From: Symbiodinium natans | Lineage: Eukaryota > Sar > Dinophyceae > Suessiales > Symbiodiniaceae | Direction: 5' to 3' | DNA length: 64,000 nt | Assembly: GCA_905221605.1 (NCBI GenBank) | Contig: CAJNDS010000049.1 | Span: 126,001 to 190,000 of the forward strand | Shown here: positions 32,188 through 40,477 of the stretch, piece after piece | Numbering within the stretch: position 1 is the stretch's first letter | Layout: each line of letters begins with the position of its first letter | The notes under the pieces: generated by a model | What the model was told of the DNA's origin: nothing | What the model saw: the letters and a program-made list of their open reading frames with translations, nothing else | Database searches by the model: none | Position numbers and translations under genes: made by a program

Positions 32188-35100
32188 TCACTTGTTCGTC
32201 TCCCGACCAGCTTCGCAGATCTTATGCAGCTGCACCAAAATGCTCTCAAGATCCCGAACTTGAACCACCGGATCAGTCAAACATCGCTGAATGGAGGACA
32301 CCAATCCTTCTCGTCGCGCTTCCTCTATCGCTTTGCACGATGCGGTCTCCTGTGGCGTGACAGTAACTGATTCTGAGGGAACGGAAACTGAAGCTTGTCC
32401 CCTCTTCACAGACTCTCCTCCTTCATTTGGTGCTGCATCCCTTTTCTTGGGACTAGGTGCCTTCTCCTTCTTTTGTAACCGACTTGCAGAACTGCCAGGT
32501 TTTGATCGCGCTCGATGAGAAAGAAGTTTTTTCCCCCTTTTGAATCGAGGGTTTTTCAACCTCGGAAACTGCTGCCTTTTTTGCTCCCACCGCGGAGTGG
32601 CACCAATTGGCCTCTTTTTTGGCCTTGGAACCAACATGGTATATGGATCATGTGTTGCAGCAAGCCTCCTCTTCTTTCGGCTCTTCTCTGGCTCCTCATC
32701 CACCTCGACGATCACTTCTGTGACCTCTGGTACCACCTCCTCCTCAACTGCAGGTTCACCAGCGACCTCTTCTTCCAAAGGTCTTTTTGTTCCACCGTTG
32801 GGGTCGCTTCCACCATCCAGCTGAGCGTTTTCGTACCAGATTCTTAAATCATTCACCCATTCCTCAACCTCTTCCAGCGGGATATCAACGGATCTCACCA
32901 CCTCATACAGTTCCAGCGCGGATAACATCTTATCCGTCCACGAAAGCCACTCTGAGTTTTTCTGATCATCATCAGTTATCTTCAAGAGCTTGAAAATCGG
33001 CTCCCCTTCATAACGGTCGATGTCGTCCCTCCCACCAGACATGTGTGACACCGCTTCGGTCATGAGGTTGCTCTTGTGGGTTTCCTCATCATATTCCATT
33101 TCTTCACCAAGATCTTCTCCCCTTTCTGGAGAAAACCTCCTTTCACCATCGCCCTTCGTGGGACGATCCCTTGGTGGTGTAGCCGGCGACCTTGGCCTCT
33201 CATGCTCAAATACGCACCGATCGCCTCGCTTGCATCTTCCCGTTTGAAAAAACGGAATACATCTCACCCCAGCTGTATCGTGTGAGAACCTGCATTCTTT
33301 TCCAGCGTGGCACCCACGTCCGTCCACATGATATTTGCACCAATATGAGGCTAATACCACATCCTCATTGGAATGAATAAATTTGCAGCTCTCACCAAAT
33401 TTGCAGCGATTGTTCCCTTTTGCATACCAATAGCAGATACCTTGTCTCCTTTTTGACAAACGTTCTGCCTCAAGACGGTCCATTGAACAATCCCGCACTA
33501 CATGGACGTTGCCATGATCTGGAGAACTACCTCCTTTACCCAAGGTGCTATTTGTGGATGCTTCAGTGGAACTTCCTGGAAAACCCTCTTTATACTCCCC
33601 CAGTCCCATGATTGGTTTTCCTCTGATTTCTGAGCCAAATACAACCAATCCATGTTTCTTGAGCATCTTCAAAGAAGGCTTCCTACCTTTAAAGCTCCAT
33701 ACCCGATTGGCTGGAATCATTGTCCTACCAACTTGACTTCTCAACTTGCCAGCACGATACAACTTCCTTTGACCAGCCCTCAACCCTTTCAACCAAAGAG
33801 CTCTCAGGACTCTAGAGGCAGCTACATTCTCCACCTCTACCTTTTCCAACTGTCCCTCACTTTCCGGAACAAACCCATCCAGCACATCCATATCTGAAGA
33901 CATTTCCATCTTTTTTGACACCGCTCCATCGAGGTAATCTTCAGAGATCCAGGGTAAGTTCCTCTTAGAGGAAATCAAATCACCATCATTGTTCGGTCCT
34001 TCACCAGGATAACCCTTCGTACTGTCAAAGATTCTCCCAGTTGTGCGGTCTTGCGTCGAAACATCCCAATTGGAAGCAACTCGAGAATACACCGACCACA
34101 AGAACATTCTTGTGCCAGACAGTCTTGACGAACCACTGGTCGTTTCCTCTTCCGGAGAGATTTCTGGCGCTTTGCCATCGATTCCAGTGTCACCAGTCGT
34201 TTCACTTCCAGCATCTTCTATGGGAGGAGGGGTTTCATTGATCCCTTGTCCAAGAACCGCATCTTGCTGTCCAGAGATCTCCAGCACCATCCCTGAAGGA
34301 TCCACTTCTGCATCATCATCATCGTCCATTCTTTTCCAAAGATCCTCCAACTCATCAGCACACGTCGCCGCTTGAAGGAATTCCATCAATTGATCCCTTC
34401 CGCGCTGCCAGTTAAATTCTGAGCTCACCACCGTCCCTTGGCCTCCTGTAGTAAGGAACGGGAAAACCAATCTTGCTACCCTAGCCATAAGTTCAACATG
34501 AACTTCCATGCCTGGAATACGGCTCCAATCGTAAGCTATTGCCTCCATGGCAGTTCCAAACTTTTCAGTACTTCTGAATTCCTTTTCTAGGCCAGGAGAT
34601 AGCAATACACCCATCACCGAAAGAGGATAATTTCCCACTGTTGGCAAACACGGAGCATTATGGAACGGATGATGCAAATCACCATAATGTCCTTCATCTC
34701 TCCTTTGAATAAGGAGTCTCCCAGTCTCCAACTGGGCATTCAGTTCATCCACCTGAATCATTTCAGCACATATCTTCCGCGCTGAAGCCGCTATTGCGGT
34801 CCATATGGCACGATCGGCCAAACCACGACGCGTAACCCACTCAGTCGTTGGCGATTGGATCAATATTTGTGCATCATACGCCGGAAATATTGCTGTACCA
34901 TCATCCATTGAATGACCAGCGTCGTCCACCAGTGCCAGGTTCAACTCCTGTTCGCTTGCACCGTCTGAAGACATGCTAATAACCAAATTTCGATCCATTT
35001 TATTGGGCCCTTTTGGACAGTCCTTTTGTTCCACAGGTAACCTGCCAGCAGCGACCTTCCAATAAATCCGCTTCAGAAGACCTTTGGCAAGTAATTGTTC

Positions 35101-36249
35101 ATGGCTCTTCTGCGCCTTAAGGACAGCCAATTTTTTCTTGCCACCACCACGGAGTTCATTGCTCCCACCTTCACCTTCCTGTTGCTCAGTCTCATCGCCA
35201 GGAATTTGTACTGCTCCTTCTAGCGCCGTCTCCTGTCCAGCCACATCTTGCCCAGGTAGAACTTGAGCGCTTTCAGATATATTCACCTGTCCAGCAACAC
35301 CTTGCCCAGGTAAAACCTCATCCGTGGAGCCCACCGCCAGCGAACCATCAGTAACAGAGCCATCCCTTGCCCTTTTTTGAGACTGTGTAGCTCGAAGAAA
35401 AGGTTGTGATAGCGAAAAAACTTGAGACGTCACTTCTTGGCGGGCCTCCCCCCGCGACGCTTTGTCGCGCTCTTCGCCAAGGTGAATCGATTTTTTCTGC
35501 TCTTCATTGGAGCTTGGAGAACCAGTAAGTGGAACATTGCCACGTGCCTCAGTTCTCTGTGAATCCCTTTCACGCAAAAAGGTTTCCCACAGGTGTCGCA
35601 CGTTGTTGGTTTCTTCCTCGCTTGAATCACCTGAGGACTCGGCGTAGGAGACCAAAGCTCCCGCCTGATCATCATCATCCACCACATCCGCCCATGCTTT
35701 GCTAAATCGATACGACAAACCACCACGAGGTTTCAATGGCTTTGGCTTTTCCACCACCTCTGCTGGCCGCATGCGCCGATTTGAATGAGAACGTGGCACA
35801 AGTCGCACCTGTTTCCGATCCAGCAAGGGCCGTCCCCTCTTAACAGGGTTTGATCTTGTCCTGTAACCCTTTTTCGGCGGGTTCACCGGTGGCATTCCAA
35901 CCCCCACCAACTGCAACCTCTGCACGCGCAGCGGAGACCTCTGCGCAAGCGTCCAAGCGTCACGGTACTTGCCTTTGTCGAAAATCTCTCGATAGGACCC
36001 TCGCGGCGTCTCGTTTGTACCAGGACCTTCAGCTTCACGCACCTGAGAAATGGTTCTCACCACATCCCTTCCAGCTTCACGGCTTCCAGAAGATCGCTCC
36101 ATGCGTACCGATGCATTGGTAGAAACAGCCACATCCGGCGACATTGGCCGGTAACAGACACCACCCACCAGTTCCAGAATTTTGCAGGCAGTCACCTTGT
36201 TAACCCCTTTTTCAACCAAGTCTTCCACGAAGATATACTCCTGGGTTGG
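32188..36249 (-). CDS. LTR-element ORF3: large protein with triple CCCH zinc finger
   Basis: An open frame of about 1350 codons after a TGA at 36252-36250, ending near the 3' LTR. It has no ATG at its head; the first in-frame ATG is at 36144. Counting from the GTG at 36228, residues about 930-1010 form three CCCH fingers (CYWYAKGNNRCKFGESCKFIH, CKYHVDGRGCHAGKECRFSH, CIPFFQTGRCKRGDRCVFEH), typical of RNA-binding proteins. Around 1090 is a Trp-containing helix (SEWLSWTDKMLSALELYEVV) faintly like copia-type Gag. The C-terminal 200 residues are strongly basic (KKRRLAATH, RPKKRP) and could be a nuclear signal or RNA-binding tail. The N-terminal half is acidic, Ser-rich and partly disordered. It is in the same frame as ORF1 and +1 to ORF2. 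Pol motifs are absent. Likely an RNA or mRNP protein carried by the element; role unknown. Confidence 0.75.
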   Translation of the reverse strand, partial: PTQEYIFVEDLVEKGVNKVTACKILELVGGVCYRPMSPDVAVSTNASVRMERSSGSREAGRDVVRTISQVREAEGPGTNETPRGSYREIFDKGKYRDAWTLAQRSPLRVQRLQLVGVGMPPVNPPKKGYRTRSNPVKRGRPLLDRKQVRLVPRSHSNRRMRPAEVVEKPKPLKPRGGLSYRFSKAWADVVDDDDQAGALVSYAESSGDSSEEETNNVRHLWETFLRERDSQRTEARGNVPLTGSPSSNEEQKKSIHLGEERDKASRGEARQEVTSQVFSLSQPFLRATQSQKRARDGSVTDGSLAVGSTDEVLPGQGVAGQVNISESAQVLPGQDVAGQETALEGAVQIPGDETEQQEGEGGSNELRGGGKKKLAVLKAQKSHEQLLAKGLLKRIYWKVAAGRLPVEQKDCPKGPNKMDRNLVISMSSDGASEQELNLALVDDAGHSMDDGTAIFPAYDAQILIQSPTTEWVTRRGLADRAIWTAIAASARKICAEMIQVDELNAQLETGRLLIQRRDEGHYGDLHHPFHNAPCLPTVGNYPLSVMGVLLSPGLEKEFRSTEKFGTAMEAIAYDWSRIPGMEVHVELMARVARLVFPFLTTGGQGTVVSSEFNWQRGRDQLMEFLQAATCADELEDLWKRMDDDDDAEVDPSGMVLEISGQQDAVLGQGINETPPPIEDAGSETTGDTGIDGKAPEISPEEETTSGSSRLSGTRMFLWSVYSRVASNWDVSTQDRTTGRIFDSTKGYPGEGPNNDGDLISSKRNLPWISEDYLDGAVSKKMEMSSDMDVLDGFVPESEGQLEKVEVENVAASRVLRALWLKGLRAGQRKLYRAGKLRSQVGRTMIPANRVWSFKGRKPSLKMLKKHGLVVFGSEIRGKPIMGLGEYKEGFPGSSTEASTNSTLGKGGSSPDHGNVHVVRDCSMDRLEAERLSKRRQGICYWYAKGNNRCKFGESCKFIHSNEDVVLASYWCKYHVDGRGCHAGKECRFSHDTAGVRCIPFFQTGRCKRGDRCVFEHERPRSPATPPRDRPTKGDGERRFSPERGEDLGEEMEYDEETHKSNLMTEAVSHMSGGRDDIDRYEGEPIFKLLKITDDDQKNSEWLSWTDKMLSALELYEVVRSVDIPLEEVEEWVNDLRIWYENAQLDGGSDPNGGTKRPLEEEVAGEPAVEEEVVPEVTEVIVEVDEEPEKSRKKRRLAATHDPYTMLVPRPKKRPIGATPRWEQKRQQFPRLKNPRFKRGKKLLSHRARSKPGSSASRLQKKEKAPSPKKRDAAPNEGGESVKRGQASVSVPSESVTVTPQETASCKAIEEARREGLVSSIQRCLTDPVVQVRDLESILVQLHKICEAGRETNK

Positions 36250-36532
36250 TCACACCAAGCTTGATCGTCACGTCACTTACGTGAGGAGTATACACCCACA
36301 AGTGTTGATTGCGAGCCATCCAATGTTCTATTGGCTCTTCTGGATTCTGAAGACGTACAGTGGTGGACTCTGCCACCGAATCCTTTTGTACATCTCCTTC
36401 TGCTCCATCCAGCGTATCAACCTCACCTGCTTTCTTTGACACATTGGTCATTTGCAACGCCTGTGGTGCCGAGGATGATGAAGATTCCGCTCCCCCAATT
36501 GCAGGTGGTTGGAAAGTACTTCTGTCTGGAAT
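36212..36532 (-). CDS. In-frame extension of ORF2 beyond its TAG
   Basis: After the TAG at 36535-36533 the same frame stays open for about 106 codons to TGA 36214-36212. It reads through a Ser/Pro stretch and an acidic part to EPIEHWMARNQHLWVYTPHVS. The last 38 bases overlap the start of ORF3 in another frame. An in-phase intron of 102 bases, from a GTTCGG donor just after ...AACCAG to the CACCACAG acceptor at about 36465, would delete the TAG without shifting frame. Stop-codon readthrough or a degraded polyprotein are alternatives. Confidence 0.4.
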   Translation of the reverse strand: MPDRSTFQPPAIGGAESSSSSAPQALQMTNVSKKAGEVDTLDGAEGDVQKDSVAESTTVRLQNPEEPIEHWMARNQHLWVYTPHVSDVTIKLGVTNPGVYLRGRLG

Positions 36533-38773
36533 CTACAGTCCTCTTTCTCTTTGAAACCGAACCTGGTTCGCCACGTTCGCCAAATATATCAGCCGAGTCA
36601 GTCGCTCTTCTGACATTTCGTCGTGGGAAAATCTGCAACCAAATCGCACACGACATCTCCCTTTGAGATAATAGTCGAAGCAGCAATGGTGGAACCCTTC
36701 GTCCCTTATGGACTTCCGAGAAGCATTGTCCCAAGATTTGCCGGGTTCCCAAGTCCCTTCCAAAACCGCTTTGTCGTCGTGAATATATCTGCAGGAATTT
36801 CCGTATCTGCAACCCCCTTGGTTGTAATACAGACACATCTGCTTTTTTGGCTCGACCGACACAGGCTCACCTTTTGACGCCCCTTTGCCGTAGTTGTACT
36901 GGGCCCGGAAGGCTGAATCCTCCCGTTCCTGCTGTGCCTCATCCACTGTACCTTCATCAATCGGAGGGCTACCGATGTCCCCATCCTCGTCACCAACGTT
37001 TTGGCTGTTTCCGGGCTCAGTTGGACCTCTTTCTGGCCACCCATCACCAGGACGACGATGCTCATAGGGACACTCGCTTCCATTGCGACACCTCCCTTGA
37101 TTGTATTTGCACAGCTTGGTGTACCCTGGCGACGCAGTTCTTGGCGTCATGTAAACCTTCCTACACTTGTCCAGGTCCATGTAGGCTTCCATTGGTTTGT
37201 TCTCCTTCGCACTCATAGATTCAACCGCACCATCAAGCTCTTGCAAAAACTGCTTGGTATCCAACCAGAGCGCATTCCAAAGTTCATCTCCGCCTTGGTC
37301 CAGCAACATTGCCACCGCTTCACCTACGACCGCTTCACTATATCTTCTCTTTTGACGTGCCAGGTCGTAGAGCGCATTGTGGTACTGCTTCCGGGGAAAT
37401 GTTGTTATTTTCCCCAAACCTGCATTTTCTGTACCATCGGGCGTCCAACCTTCACTGCGCAGCGTATTGTATGCATGCCGAGCTTCATTGTCCATCAATG
37501 CAGGATCTGCCACAAACTCCTTAACCTCGTCCATTCGACGACTCAGCAACATCCCAGTGATTTTGCCCAAATAAGCCTTTTCAGCTTTTGCATCCTCCAG
37601 GAGTGCTCTATAGATTTTCTCTCCACAGAGTTGTTTTTGAAAGGATTCCTCTTGTTCTTCCGAGGATAACCCCTGATCAGCAAACCACTCGTAGGATTGC
37701 CATTCTTCTGATTTCCAGTCCCATTGACCTTTGGAATCTTGGTACCATTGACCAGCATACCATGAATCTTTCCACCACATACCCCAGCCGCTGTCTTTCC
37801 ACTTGCGCAGCGTTGAAGAAGAGTCCTCCTCGTCCTCTTCCAAAACCAGGTAGGTGTCTAAGATCACAGTGCCATCTTCTTCTACCCTTTTCACTTCTGC
37901 GTTGACACAGTCACCAACCTTAAAAGGAGGTGTGTCTTTCCCTTCTGCAGGAATCAGTACAGTCATCTCACCATGGTCCAAATAAGCTCCGCGAGCATTG
38001 ATGTAGTGAACCAGACCACTGACTTTATCTCCCGCAACATAGAAATGCTTCCCAGGTGTAGTCAAGGCTCCCTCATTGGGCACTTCCTTTGTTTGTTCCT
38101 CAGAAACCACCCCCTTTTCATCGGCTCCTGGAACATCCCTTGCTTCCACCCTTGGGCCAAGCTGCTTGTCCTGCTCCTGCACGAGTCCCACAAGATCATC
38201 CACCTTGCGCTCCAGGGATTCAGGACCATCTTCTTTTTTAGCCAACGGCTCTGCCTCATCTGTTACAGTTTGCACGGTGTCGACTTCCGGCAAGCTTCCA
38301 GACGGCAATACCTCCTCTTTTTTGGAAGTGGACCCACCGTTGGAGTCCTTTGTCAAATCATCTGCAGCAGGCAAGTTTTCTTCCGCCGCAGGGTTCTTTG
38401 ATTGGTCATCCACGGCAGGCATATTTTCTTCCACCGCAGGATCCTTTGGTTCCATGGTTACCAAAGGAGAATCATCACCACCATCAGCCACAGCTGCCAC
38501 ATTGGCTCCGGCGCGGCTCAAAAGACCTTGCTCCACGCCACCAACTTCAGAATGCACAAGCGCGTCCGCCGATGCACCTCCATCGTCAGCTACTACAGTG
38601 ACCTGCGCCCCATTGTTGCAGTCAACTGCGGAGCATGTACCATCTCGTGCCTCGCCCCGTGCTTTTTCTGCACTCCAGGTTTCATCCGGCACATTTGCCC
38701 GCACCTCATTGGCGCTCCAGGCCTCATCCTTCTTTTCCGGCAAATCAACCGCGTCTCCAGCTATTCCAGAAGC
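36533..38773 (-). CDS. LTR-element ORF2: S1-like, MLLE and triple CCCH protein
   Basis: An open frame of about 740 codons with no ATG near its head; the first in-frame ATG is at 38455. It overlaps the end of ORF1 by 13 bases in the -1 frame. Domains, counted from the TTG at 38743: an acidic N-terminus; about 228-300, an S1-like beta barrel (KVSGLVHYINARGAYLDHG ... FKVGDCVNAEVKRV); about 325-355, a Trp-rich stretch (WGMWWKDSWYAGQWYQDS); about 369-428, an MLLE/PABC-type domain with the diagnostic KITGMLL inside a GEKIY...L helix set; about 538-715, three CCCH fingers (CKYNQGRCRNGSECPYEH, CLYYNQGGCRYGNSCRYIH, CFDYYLKGRCRVRFGCRFSH). MLLE domains bind PAM2 peptides and S1/CCCH domains bind RNA, so a role on poly(A) mRNPs is a reasonable inference. 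Confidence 0.75.
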   Translation of the reverse strand, partial: ASGIAGDAVDLPEKKDEAWSANEVRANVPDETWSAEKARGEARDGTCSAVDCNNGAQVTVVADDGGASADALVHSEVGGVEQGLLSRAGANVAAVADGGDDSPLVTMEPKDPAVEENMPAVDDQSKNPAAEENLPAADDLTKDSNGGSTSKKEEVLPSGSLPEVDTVQTVTDEAEPLAKKEDGPESLERKVDDLVGLVQEQDKQLGPRVEARDVPGADEKGVVSEEQTKEVPNEGALTTPGKHFYVAGDKVSGLVHYINARGAYLDHGEMTVLIPAEGKDTPPFKVGDCVNAEVKRVEEDGTVILDTYLVLEEDEEDSSSTLRKWKDSGWGMWWKDSWYAGQWYQDSKGQWDWKSEEWQSYEWFADQGLSSEEQEESFQKQLCGEKIYRALLEDAKAEKAYLGKITGMLLSRRMDEVKEFVADPALMDNEARHAYNTLRSEGWTPDGTENAGLGKITTFPRKQYHNALYDLARQKRRYSEAVVGEAVAMLLDQGGDELWNALWLDTKQFLQELDGAVESMSAKENKPMEAYMDLDKCRKVYMTPRTASPGYTKLCKYNQGRCRNGSECPYEHRRPGDGWPERGPTEPGNSQNVGDEDGDIGSPPIDEGTVDEAQQEREDSAFRAQYNYGKGASKGEPVSVEPKKQMCLYYNQGGCRYGNSCRYIHDDKAVLEGTWEPGKSWDNASRKSIRDEGFHHCCFDYYLKGRCRVRFGCRFSHDEMSEERLTRLIYLANVANQVRFQRERGL

Positions 38774-40020
38774 TCATTTTTCCCTTGAATGGCGGAATCC
38801 ATGGCACCAGACGGAGAAACCTCCTCAGTCGTAATACACAACCTTTTTCCTCCATCATCCTCATCTTCAGGACCAACCTCCTGAATGCCAGATACCTCAT
38901 CCGCCACTGGCTCCTCTGTAGCCGACACAGTATTCACCCTCACATTAAGAATTTTATCCTCCCCATCCATAGATTTCACCGCTGCGTCACCCTCAGAAAG
39001 TGCTTTGATTTCTTCCCGATCCAGGTGTTCTCCAGCCATGTCTATTTGGACTCCAGAAATTCCTTCCTCGTCAGGGGAACCCGAGGTTTGGGCGTCGCCG
39101 CCACCCTTAAAACCGCTATCCCCAATAGTAGAGGAAAATTCCTTTTGTACACTATTTACACCGCTATCTACACTTCCTAAGCTACCCTGTTGTGCCCTGA
39201 AAGATTCAGTAGGCGATGAGGACGATGTTGTACCCAGTGCTGGCTCTTCTTCCACAGGGACAATGCCCATTCCAACACCAGATGCCTCATTGTTTCCACC
39301 CTTTTCAGTCTTTCCAGGAAACACCCACTGGGTATTTTCAGTGTTCAAGCAGTAAAAATACTCTCTTCCATCCTCATGAAAATGGCGCTCCCACATCGTC
39401 CCATCACTGGCAATGATCGAAGTGTCAGCAGCTTGAGGCGTTTTGCCCTCATCAACAGCATATAAGTCCTCCTCCGACTCCTGCCGTATCCTCGCCGCTT
39501 CCAACTCCAGGATTTCTTCCTCACTCATCACCCCAGTAATAGGCTCTATTCCTTCTGCGTCCCCAGTGAAGAGGATACTGCCTTTTGTTGCAGCAACAGG
39601 TGCAGTTTCTTCCGCTTCTCCTGTCAACAGATCACCACTTCCAGTCGCGCCGCTCACTTTGTTTCGAGCTCGCTTGAACACAGGAATAACATCCCCAACC
39701 AGATCCGTCTGGCTTCCTTGTTCCACCAACTTTGATGTAGAGGAACTTGCCTCCAATACTCCCGTTGACCCAGCAGGTTCCATGGCACGAAGATCAAGTC
39801 CATGTTTGCGCAGAAGACGCAGCAAAACCACTTCCATCTCGTCTTCCACCTTTTCTACCACCGACTTCTCTTCGCCACGCATACCACCAGCATCAACCAG
39901 AGCTTCCGCATTGGGAATCATTTTTTGACCAGTCGCAGACCTCTTGTCACCCATTCCTCCTTGATCGCCCACATTGGGGTTCGATGACATAGATCCAGTC
40001 TGCAGCCAGTTGGAAGCCAT
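38761..40020 (-). CDS. LTR-element ORF1: WW-domain protein
   Basis: A 419-codon frame starting at ATG 40020-40018, 75 bases inside the 5' LTR and the first ATG of the internal region. Most of it is acidic and Ser/Thr-rich. Residues about 208-236 form a WW domain: first Trp in MWERHFHEDGREYFYC, second Trp in NTQWVFP with the closing proline. WW domains bind proline-rich peptides and are common in splicing and transcription factors. A Leu-rich helix (EVVLLRLLRKHGLDLRAME) lies near residue 65. The frame stops at TAG 38763-38761 while ORF2 is already open in the -1 frame, so a ribosomal frameshift, splicing or a disabling indel could join them. No Gag or enzyme signature is recognised. Confidence 0.75.
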   Translation of the reverse strand: MASNWLQTGSMSSNPNVGDQGGMGDKRSATGQKMIPNAEALVDAGGMRGEEKSVVEKVEDEMEVVLLRLLRKHGLDLRAMEPAGSTGVLEASSSTSKLVEQGSQTDLVGDVIPVFKRARNKVSGATGSGDLLTGEAEETAPVAATKGSILFTGDAEGIEPITGVMSEEEILELEAARIRQESEEDLYAVDEGKTPQAADTSIIASDGTMWERHFHEDGREYFYCLNTENTQWVFPGKTEKGGNNEASGVGMGIVPVEEEPALGTTSSSSPTESFRAQQGSLGSVDSGVNSVQKEFSSTIGDSGFKGGGDAQTSGSPDEEGISGVQIDMAGEHLDREEIKALSEGDAAVKSMDGEDKILNVRVNTVSATEEPVADEVSGIQEVGPEDEDDGGKRLCITTEEVSPSGAMDSAIQGKNELLE

Positions 40021-40079
40021 TGCTTCGAAGGCTTAGGATTACCACCCTTAAGCCTAAACACGAACCGCAGGGAACCTAA

Positions 40080-40094
40080 CTTGGGCTCATAACC
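40080..40094 (-). promoter_or_regulatory. Primer-binding site candidate (initiator tRNA-Met anticodon arm)
   Basis: On the element strand GGTTATGAGCCCAAG follows the 5' LTR end directly. Its complement, CTTGGGCTCATAACC, looks like a tRNA-Met anticodon arm with a CTCATAA loop (anticodon CAT), not a tRNA 3' end. Copia and yeast Ty5 are known to prime from an internal piece of initiator tRNA-Met. Confidence 0.6.
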
Positions 40095-40380
40095 TACGGG
40101 GGCAACCGAAAGGGGAAAAGGAAAGGTCTCAACCCTCAACAGTCGCCAATATGGATTCCCCAGAAAGAACCAGAAAACAGACAAACCCCCAGGGCTACGA
40201 TACCGAAACACCAAGAGGGAAAGGGAAGGACTCCTACTTCCAAACCCCAACCCCAGGCGCTCTACCTTTTCAACTGCTAGTGGATGGGTCCAGGCCATCC
40301 TTGAGCCAAGGACCACCGGGCACATTGACCCTTTTCTTTAACCTTCCATTCAATTCCTGAATACAACCTGCAGCTCCGCA
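40095..40380 (-). repeat. 5' LTR
   Basis: 286 bp, apparently identical to the 3' LTR at 31551-31836, which implies a recent insertion. Beyond it lies the second CCCGA copy and then CCCTAAA sequence. Confidence 0.9.
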
Positions 40381-40385
40381 CCCGA
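40381..40385. other. Target-site duplication, right copy (CCCGA)
   Basis: Matches 31546-31550 exactly. Confidence 0.85.
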
Positions 40386-40477
40386 AACCCTAAACCCTAC
40401 ACTCTAAAGTTCAGGGTGGTGGAGTCCCCCGAAGCCCCTGAAGCCCTCCTGAACCCTGCCTCCGCCTCCAGGGCAGC

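Larger units (their letters stand above)
31551..40380 (-). mobile_element. Non-autonomous LTR retrotransposon with RNA-binding ORFs
   Basis: An 8830-bp element read on the minus strand. Two 286-bp direct repeats (40095-40380 as 5' LTR, 31551-31836 as 3' LTR) begin TGCGGAGCTG and end GCCCCCGTA, and I see no difference between them. A CCCGA duplication flanks the whole. Just inside the 5' LTR is a primer-site candidate, GGTTATGAGCCC. Just before the 3' LTR is the purine tract CAGGGGGAG. The interior holds three long frames plus a short in-frame extension, and no reverse transcriptase, RNase H, integrase or aspartic protease motifs that I can find. The structure supports mobility; the missing pol means enzymes from another element, probably copia-like given the primer site, would be needed. 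The cargo frames carry WW, S1-like, MLLE and six CCCH fingers. Confidence 0.85.

Noticed and set aside
38076-38834. 252-codon Ser/Pro-rich + strand frame
   Set aside because: Antisense shadow of LTR-element ORF2; composition mirrors the acidic N-terminus.
32188-40020. The three ORFs as ordinary host genes next to unrelated repeats
   Set aside because: Identical LTRs, the TSD, primer site and polypurine tract all sit exactly at the edges of the ORF block, which is better explained by a single mobile unit.
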